A DNA stretch of 9,541 bases from Gemmatimonadaceae bacterium (GTDB taxonomy: Bacteria > Gemmatimonadota > Gemmatimonadetes > Gemmatimonadales > Gemmatimonadaceae), in assembly GCA_014379705.1 (NCBI GenBank), contig JACMLI010000728.1:1-9541 (forward strand), in the 5' to 3' direction. Positions 5,654 to 9,541 of the stretch are shown piece by piece (position 1 is the stretch's first letter; every line of letters starts with the position of its first letter). The translations under genes were made by a program, and so were the position numbers. The notes beneath the pieces are model-generated. The model had not been told where the DNA came from. It did not search any database and worked only from the letters and a program-made list of their open reading frames with translations.

Positions 5654-6952
5654 TCACTCCCGTTTCGTCTTCGCGTATTCGGCGCGCAGCGCATCCATGA
5701 GTGCGACGCGTCGGTCGTAGAGTTTGCGCGGCACCCGCTTCTTTCGCTTGGCCAGGGCGTATGAGGTGAGGAGCGGGAGGGCCACGGTGGAGTCGAGATA
5801 GCAGACCACGGCGTCGGGGAGTCGATCGGGGTCGATCTTCCCCCAGCTCACGGCTTCAGCCGGCGTCGCGCCGCTGAGTCCCCCGGTGTCGGGCCGCGCG
5901 TCGGTGATCTGCAGGAAGTAGTCGTGACCCTTCTCGTCGATCCCGAGGACTTCCTGGATCTGCGGTTCGGTCTGGAGTGCGAAGTTCTTCGGGCTTCCAC
6001 CGCCGAGGATCACGATCGCGCTCTTTCCCCCACCGCGCTTGGCGCCGAGGACGATGGCGGCCGTCTCATTGACATCCTGGTTGGGGTCGATCACGCACTT
6101 GTTTCCATCGAGCGAGAGCGCCGCGACGTTCATGCCGATCGACGAATCCCCCGGTGACGACGTGTAGATCGGCACTCCGCACTTGTACGCGGCGCTGAGC
6201 AGGGACTTTTGCCCGATCCCGAGCTTCCGCTCGCGCTCGGCGACGTACTTACCGCAGAGCCAGTGGAACTCCGCGCTGGACATCGCGCGCTGGAACTCCT
6301 TCCCCTGGATAATCGCGCGGAAGAACGCGTCCGTGGACAGGAGGACGTCGTAGTCGAAAAAGATGTCGTAGATGCGAACGACGCCTTCCTCGCGCAGCAA
6401 GACGTCGGAGATGCCGGGATTACCGCGGTGCATCGAGAGCCCGAGGCCGAAGTGCGTATCGTGGTACAGGTTCGCGCCGGTGGAGATGATCCAGTCGACG
6501 AACCCGGCCTCGATGAGCGGAATCACCGCGGCCATGCCAAGACCCGCGGGCGTGAGGGCGCCGGTCATCGTGAGGCCGATGGTCACGTCCTTCTCGAGCA
6601 TCTTCTCGGTAAAGAGCTGACACGCTTCGCGCAGGCGCCCCGCGTTGTATGCGAGGTACGTCCCGTCGATCAGGTCGACGACGCGTTCCTTGCCATCGAT
6701 CTTGCGAGGATCGATGCTCCCTCCGCGAAGGAATCGCGACGCCGGAGGTATGGCCGCGCCCTTTCCTGACTTTTCGCGAGCTTCAGCGGCGGCCTTCTGC
6801 GCGTGCTTGGGCCCAGCAGCCGATGACCGCTTGACGGTCTTCCCTACGCGCGACGCCTTGAGCCCGAGCGAGCGCCCAGTCCCGGCATCTGCCATCTGAC
6901 CCCGGCTCTCCGGCCGGGGCAGGCGTCTACCATCTCCCATCTTCTTTTTCAT
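5654..6952 (-). CDS. Deoxyhypusine synthase-like protein with basic N-terminal extension
   Basis: This is a 432-aa member of the deoxyhypusine synthase (DHS) family. Eukaryotic and archaeal DHS uses NAD to move the aminobutyl group of spermidine onto a lysine of (e/a)IF5A. Family features are ISTGANLYHDTH (156-167), PIYTSSPGDSSIGM (261-274), AIVILGGGSPKNF (312-324) and SGATPAEAVSWGKI (360-373). K322 in GGGSPKNF aligns with the catalytic Lys329 of human DHS. The family core starts near residue 70. Residues 1-66 are an extra Lys/Arg/Ala-rich, probably disordered tail. The start at 6952 is supported by GGAG 5 bases upstream and by a 4-base ATGA overlap with the LOG gene stop. Downstream ATGs at codons 5 and 20 are alternatives. 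Bacteria normally lack eIF5A, so the acceptor is unknown. A polyamine such as putrescine, giving a homospermidine-type product, is a reasonable but unproven option. Confidence 0.9.
   Translation of the reverse strand: MKKKMGDGRRLPRPESRGQMADAGTGRSLGLKASRVGKTVKRSSAAGPKHAQKAAAEAREKSGKGAAIPPASRFLRGGSIDPRKIDGKERVVDLIDGTYLAYNAGRLREACQLFTEKMLEKDVTIGLTMTGALTPAGLGMAAVIPLIEAGFVDWIISTGANLYHDTHFGLGLSMHRGNPGISDVLLREEGVVRIYDIFFDYDVLLSTDAFFRAIIQGKEFQRAMSSAEFHWLCGKYVAERERKLGIGQKSLLSAAYKCGVPIYTSSPGDSSIGMNVAALSLDGNKCVIDPNQDVNETAAIVLGAKRGGGKSAIVILGGGSPKNFALQTEPQIQEVLGIDEKGHDYFLQITDARPDTGGLSGATPAEAVSWGKIDPDRLPDAVVCYLDSTVALPLLTSYALAKRKKRVPRKLYDRRVALMDALRAEYAKTKRE
6886..6942. repeat. Repeat-hairpin-repeat element inside the 5' end of the DHS-like gene
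   Basis: On the plus strand, CATCT occurs twice with a 7-base period at 6886 and 6893, and again twice with the same period at 6931 and 6938. Between the two pairs lies a hairpin: CCCCGGC (6900-6906), loop TCTCCG, GCCGGGG (6913-6919). The layout looks like an intergenic repeat unit, yet it is read in frame as about residues 4-23 of the DHS-like protein. Dispersal elsewhere in the genome cannot be tested here. Confidence 0.5.
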
Positions 6953-7881
6953 TGATTCTCCGTCTGCTTCCGCGTGGAATCCAGCTGCGCGTCGTAGGCC
7001 GCGATGACCGCCTGCGCGGCTTCCTGCGGGTCGTCGGTCATGAGCATGAGGTCCATGTCTCCCGGGGAGATCTTCCGCTCGCCAAGCACGCGCGACTGGA
7101 TCCAGCGCACGAGGCCAGCCCAGTAGTGCGTCCCGAAGAGGATCACAGGGAACTGGTTGATCTTGCCTGTCTGGATCAGCGTGAGGGCCTCGAACAGCTC
7201 ATCGAGCGTTCCGAAGCCTCCGGGAAAGATGATAAAGGCGTTCGAGTACTTGATGAACATCGTCTTCCGCACGAAGAAGTAGCGGAAGTTGACGAGGGTG
7301 TCGACGTACGGATTGGCGCCCTGCTCGAACGGCAATTCGATGTTGCACCCGACGCTGCGTCCACCCGCGAGCTTCGCCCCCTTGTTGGCGGCTTCCATGA
7401 TGCCCGGGCCTGCGCCGGTGATGATCGCGAACCCTGCCAGGGCGAGGAGGCGCGCTGTTTCCTGCGCCTGCTGGTACTGGGGATCGTCGGGACCCGTGCG
7501 CGCTGACCCGAAGATCGTGACGCCCTTGTCGATGTCGGCGAGGACGTCGAAGCCTTCAACGAACTCCGACGTGATTCGCATGACCCGCCAGGGATCGGTC
7601 CGAGTGAAGTCGTTGCGCGGCCCGGGCTGCTGGAGGAGCTTGGCGTCCTCGGTGACGGCGAGGAAGTCACGGATCGACGTGTCGATGGCGCGGTGTGCGC
7701 CGCTCGTGCGAGCGGTGGATGACTGGGAAGGTGGCGTCCGTCCGGCGGCGCGATGCCCCGACTCTGTGCGCTCCTTCAAACCCTCGACCGCTTCCTGGCT
7801 CGCACTGAGCATTCGGGAAGGACTCATCGAGTTGCCACCAGCCGATTTGGGGCCCTTCGCGCGCGGTTTGCGGTTTGCCAT
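6949..7881 (-). CDS. LOG-family nucleotide 5'-monophosphate phosphoribohydrolase (TIGR00730-type)
   Basis: LOG-family enzymes have a Rossmann-like fold and cleave the N-glycosidic bond of nucleoside 5'-monophosphates, releasing a free base and ribose 5-phosphate. In plants and some bacteria the released base is a cytokinin. The diagnostic motifs are intact: FGSAR (124-128), ITGAGPGIMEAANKGA (154-169), VRKTMF (204-209) and PGGFGTLDE (220-228) with catalytic R205 and E228. At 310 aa it is longer than minimal LOG (about 190 aa). The extra is an N-terminal region of about 110 residues: 1-65 basic, Ser/Ala-rich and probably disordered, then a helical segment DPWRVMRITSEFVEGF common to the longer bacterial members. 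No signal peptide, so cytoplasmic. Its TGA overlaps the ATG of the DHS-like gene, which suggests coupled translation. It may simply process AMP or damaged nucleotides; cytokinin production is not shown. Confidence 0.93.
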   Translation of the reverse strand: MANRKPRAKGPKSAGGNSMSPSRMLSASQEAVEGLKERTESGHRAAGRTPPSQSSTARTSGAHRAIDTSIRDFLAVTEDAKLLQQPGPRNDFTRTDPWRVMRITSEFVEGFDVLADIDKGVTIFGSARTGPDDPQYQQAQETARLLALAGFAIITGAGPGIMEAANKGAKLAGGRSVGCNIELPFEQGANPYVDTLVNFRYFFVRKTMFIKYSNAFIIFPGGFGTLDELFEALTLIQTGKINQFPVILFGTHYWAGLVRWIQSRVLGERKISPGDMDLMLMTDDPQEAAQAVIAAYDAQLDSTRKQTENQ

Positions 7882-7901
7882 CGATAGTTTTCAGGTGAGT
7901 A

Positions 7902-7931
7902 TTGCCGTGCCTGAGCGCGCCTGAGTTTAAT
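7902..7931 (+). promoter_or_regulatory. Promoter for the phosphatase gene, giving a near-leaderless mRNA
   Basis: TTGCCG (7902-7907, 4 of 6 to TTGACA) and TTTAAT (7926-7931, 5 of 6 to TATAAT) are separated by 18 bases. The -10 ends only 10 bases before the ATG at 7942, so transcription would start about 3-4 bases before the codon. No Shine-Dalgarno precedes the ATG, in line with leaderless translation. Between the two boxes, GCCTGAG occurs twice (7909 and 7919), exactly 10 bases apart, a possible operator. Confidence 0.5.
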
Positions 7932-7941
7932 CTCCCACGTA

Positions 7942-9342
7942 ATGCCCGTCATCATCCTCGTCGCCGACGGGGCGCGCCCGGACACCCTCGCCGCCGCGAT
8001 GGACCGCGGTGAGCTCCCTGCCCTCTCACGCCTGCGAGCCGAAGGCGGCGCGCACACGATCGTGACGGCGTGGCCCTCGGTGACCGGCGTCGCGTACACT
8101 CCGTTCCTGATGGGGCGATACCCCGGGCCGGTGGGTCTCCCCGGGCTGCGTTGGTTCGACCGCAGCCGGCGCATCAGTGGCCTGTTCGGTCACTCGCGGA
8201 GCTACGTGGGCTCCGAAATGCGCATGGTCGATGGCGACCTCGTCGCCGAGGCGCCCACGATGTTCGAGCTCACCAAGGAACGGCTCGGCGCGCTCAATGT
8301 GATCCAGCGGGGCTTGCCGTGGCGCAACCGCGTCGGATTCGGTCCTCGCTTCGTGGCGCGCGCGGCCGTGACGCATTTCCGGGGAAACGTGCAGGGTTGG
8401 CTGGCTATCGACCGCGACATCGGCTCGACGCTCGCGGCACGCATTCGCCAGCAGAAGCCGGAGTTCGTGTTCGCGGCCCTCACCGGCATCGACAAGACAT
8501 CGCATTCCCAGGGCCATGACTCCGACGTCGCGCGCGAAGCGATGCAGATCGTGGACGGCATCGCCGCCGAGATCCGGCACGACGCCGAGCGCGCGGGAAC
8601 GTGGGAGCAGACGCACCTGTGGATCGTCAGCGATCACGGGCACTCACCCGTGCAGTTCCACGACGACCTCGCCGAGCACTTCCGGAAGGACGGATTCCGG
8701 ACCCTTGCACATCCGTGGACGTTCGGAAATTCGCAGGACCTGGCCGTGATGGTGAGCGGCAACGCCATGGCGCACATCTACCTCGAACTGTCTCGCCGCG
8801 AGCGGCCCTTCTGGCCATCCCTCGAGGGTGCCTGGCGCGAACAGGTCGACGAGCTGATCACGCGACCATCGGTGGACCTCATGGTGCTGCCGCTGTCGGC
8901 CACGAGCGCCGAGGTTCGCGGCCATGGGCGCGGCACGGCCATCATCGAGACGCGGGGTGGGACGTTCTCCTACCGCCCCCAGAGCGGCGACCCGTTAGGC
9001 ATCGGCGAAGTGAAGCCGGTCGGGGCGAGCGAGGCACTGGAGGCCACGGCCGCCAGCGATTATCCCGACGGCATCGTGCAGATCGCGAGCCTCGCCAGCT
9101 CCCCGCGTTGCGGCGAGATCCTGTTGTCGGCTGCCCGGAACTGGGATTTTCGCGAGCGGTACGAGCCGATCCGGCACGTCTCGTCGCACGGGGCGCTCCA
9201 TCGGGAGCACATGCTCGTCCCGCTCGTCACGAGCCAACCCCCCAGTCGCCCGCCCCAGCGCACCGTCGACGTGATGCCATCGGCGCTGGCGGCCCTTGGT
9301 CGCGACATCCCGGCCGGCCTCGACGGACGCTCCTTCCTTTAG
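7942..9342 (+). CDS. Alkaline phosphatase / nucleotide pyrophosphatase superfamily hydrolase
   Basis: The 466-aa protein is a two-metal hydrolase of the alkaline phosphatase superfamily, closest in motif layout to type I phosphodiesterase/nucleotide pyrophosphatases. Metal site residues are all present: D9 in LVADGARPD, the likely nucleophile T48 in WPSVTGVAYTPFLMGRYP, D184 and H188 in TGIDKTSHSQGHD, D231 and H232 in VSDHGHS, and H416 in HVSSHGALHREHM. The product lacks a signal peptide and begins directly with the first beta-strand, so it should act in the cytoplasm, unlike most secreted family members. Residues 270-380 form an insertion of unknown role. The substrate (phosphodiester, phosphonate or sulfate ester) cannot be told from sequence. 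The start ATG at 7942 coincides with a near-leaderless promoter. It is divergent from the LOG/DHS-like pair across a 60-base gap. Confidence 0.9.
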   Translation: MPVIILVADGARPDTLAAAMDRGELPALSRLRAEGGAHTIVTAWPSVTGVAYTPFLMGRYPGPVGLPGLRWFDRSRRISGLFGHSRSYVGSEMRMVDGDLVAEAPTMFELTKERLGALNVIQRGLPWRNRVGFGPRFVARAAVTHFRGNVQGWLAIDRDIGSTLAARIRQQKPEFVFAALTGIDKTSHSQGHDSDVAREAMQIVDGIAAEIRHDAERAGTWEQTHLWIVSDHGHSPVQFHDDLAEHFRKDGFRTLAHPWTFGNSQDLAVMVSGNAMAHIYLELSRRERPFWPSLEGAWREQVDELITRPSVDLMVLPLSATSAEVRGHGRGTAIIETRGGTFSYRPQSGDPLGIGEVKPVGASEALEATAASDYPDGIVQIASLASSPRCGEILLSAARNWDFRERYEPIRHVSSHGALHREHMLVPLVTSQPPSRPPQRTVDVMPSALAALGRDIPAGLDGRSFL

Positions 9343-9400
9343 TTGGGGCGCGGCCGCGCGGAGCCTCGCCCACCTTGCGTCGCGGCGCGTTCCGTGAGAG

Positions 9401-9419
9401 GATCGTCGGACCGCCGATC
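9401..9419 (+). other. Imperfect inverted repeat in the leader of the right-edge lipoprotein gene
   Basis: GATCGTCGG and CCGCCGATC form an inverted repeat with one mismatch around a single base. In RNA a 5-bp stem plus a short inner stem is realistic. It ends 27 bases before the ATG at 9447 and is followed by the pyrimidine-rich CCCCCTCTCCC. It is included because the same spacing and tract recur at three minus-strand genes in the window. The stem is short and may be chance. Confidence 0.25.
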
Positions 9420-9446
9420 GAGCGGCCCCCTCTCCCGGAGGCACCC

Positions 9447-9541
9447 ATGTTACTCCGACGTGTGTTCGTGACTGGCCTGTCGCTCCTCGCCGCCTGCTCG
9501 AGCGGCGGTGGTGCTGCCCCAGCGCCCGGCGGCACCGCGGC
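9447..9541 (+). CDS. Lipoprotein (partial, N-terminal 31 aa)
   Basis: Only the N-terminus is in the window. It begins MLLRRVFVTGLSLLAAC, a complete lipoprotein signal with lipobox LLAAC and lipidated C17. A flexible Ser/Gly/Ala/Pro-rich stretch, SSGGGAAPAPGGTA, follows, typical of the linker after an outer-membrane lipoprotein anchor. The start is well supported by GGAGG at 9437-9441, 5 bases before the ATG, the best Shine-Dalgarno in the window. The gene lies 104 bases past the phosphatase gene on the same strand and probably has its own transcription start. The function cannot be told from this part. Confidence 0.8.
   Translation, partial: MLLRRVFVTGLSLLAACSSGGGAAPAPGGTA

Noticed and set aside
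6209..6769. A 186-codon plus-strand frame opposite the DHS-like gene.
   Set aside because: It is the reverse of the conserved DHS core, and its Glu/Val/Asp-rich composition is what the complementary strand would give.
9348..9403. A 12-base palindrome GCGCGGCCGCGC at 9348-9359 and a TTGCGT-17-GAGGAT promoter-like pair at 9375-9403.
   Set aside because: The palindrome is a plain GC string with no U-tract. The -10 matches only 3 of 6 positions and would place the start inside the inverted repeat at 9401-9419.
1..9541. A defence, CRISPR, toxin-antitoxin, secretion or mobile-element system.
   Set aside because: No such gene or repeat array is present. The genes are metabolic, transcription-related or envelope proteins, so I do not claim a new multi-gene system beyond the LOG/DHS-like pair.

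Overview
The window is GC-rich bacterial chromosome, densely coding on both strands. It holds nine complete genes and two that run off the ends. The gene families fit a Gram-negative, probably Gemmatimonadota-like soil or aquatic bacterium: short lipoproteins, a carboxypeptidase-regulatory/plug-like exported protein, and a bacterial deoxyhypusine synthase-like gene paired with a LOG gene. That placement is inference from gene content. There is no rRNA or other phylogenetic marker here. I see no tRNA, rRNA, CRISPR array, transposase or phage gene.

Left part (1-4201, minus strand). Read in the direction of transcription, the genes are greA (transcript cleavage factor), an exported carboxypeptidase-regulatory/plug-like protein, a membrane-anchored protein with an Ala-Pro-Glu tandem repeat and an unknown C-terminal domain, a FadI-type thiolase, and the N-terminal part of a FadJ/FadB-type multifunctional enzyme that continues past base 1. 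Thiolase and FadJ form a fatty-acid beta-oxidation operon.

Middle (4202-5636). A 146-base divergent region separates greA from a plus-strand pair: a metallo-beta-lactamase-fold hydrolase whose stop overlaps the start of a small lipoprotein (ATGA). The pair ends in a 17-base convergent gap that contains a perfect hairpin.

Right part (5654-9541). On the minus strand, a LOG-family nucleotide phosphoribohydrolase and a deoxyhypusine synthase-like enzyme are translationally coupled (ATGA). Divergent from them is a cytoplasmic alkaline-phosphatase/nucleotide-pyrophosphatase-superfamily enzyme whose best promoter implies an almost leaderless mRNA. The start of another lipoprotein gene lies at the right edge.

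The most unusual signals are these. GC-rich hairpins followed by a pyrimidine or U-rich tract sit about 27-33 bases upstream of several start codons (thiolase, the APE-repeat protein, greA and, more weakly, the right-edge lipoprotein). The greA case resembles the E. coli greA leader RNA GraL. The first ~25 codons of the deoxyhypusine synthase-like gene look like a captured intergenic repeat (paired 7-base repeats around a hairpin). A set of three phased ATCAAG repeats lies upstream of the beta-oxidation operon. I found no clear new multi-gene system. The best candidate for unknown biology is the LOG + deoxyhypusine synthase-like pair, in an organism that should have no eIF5A.
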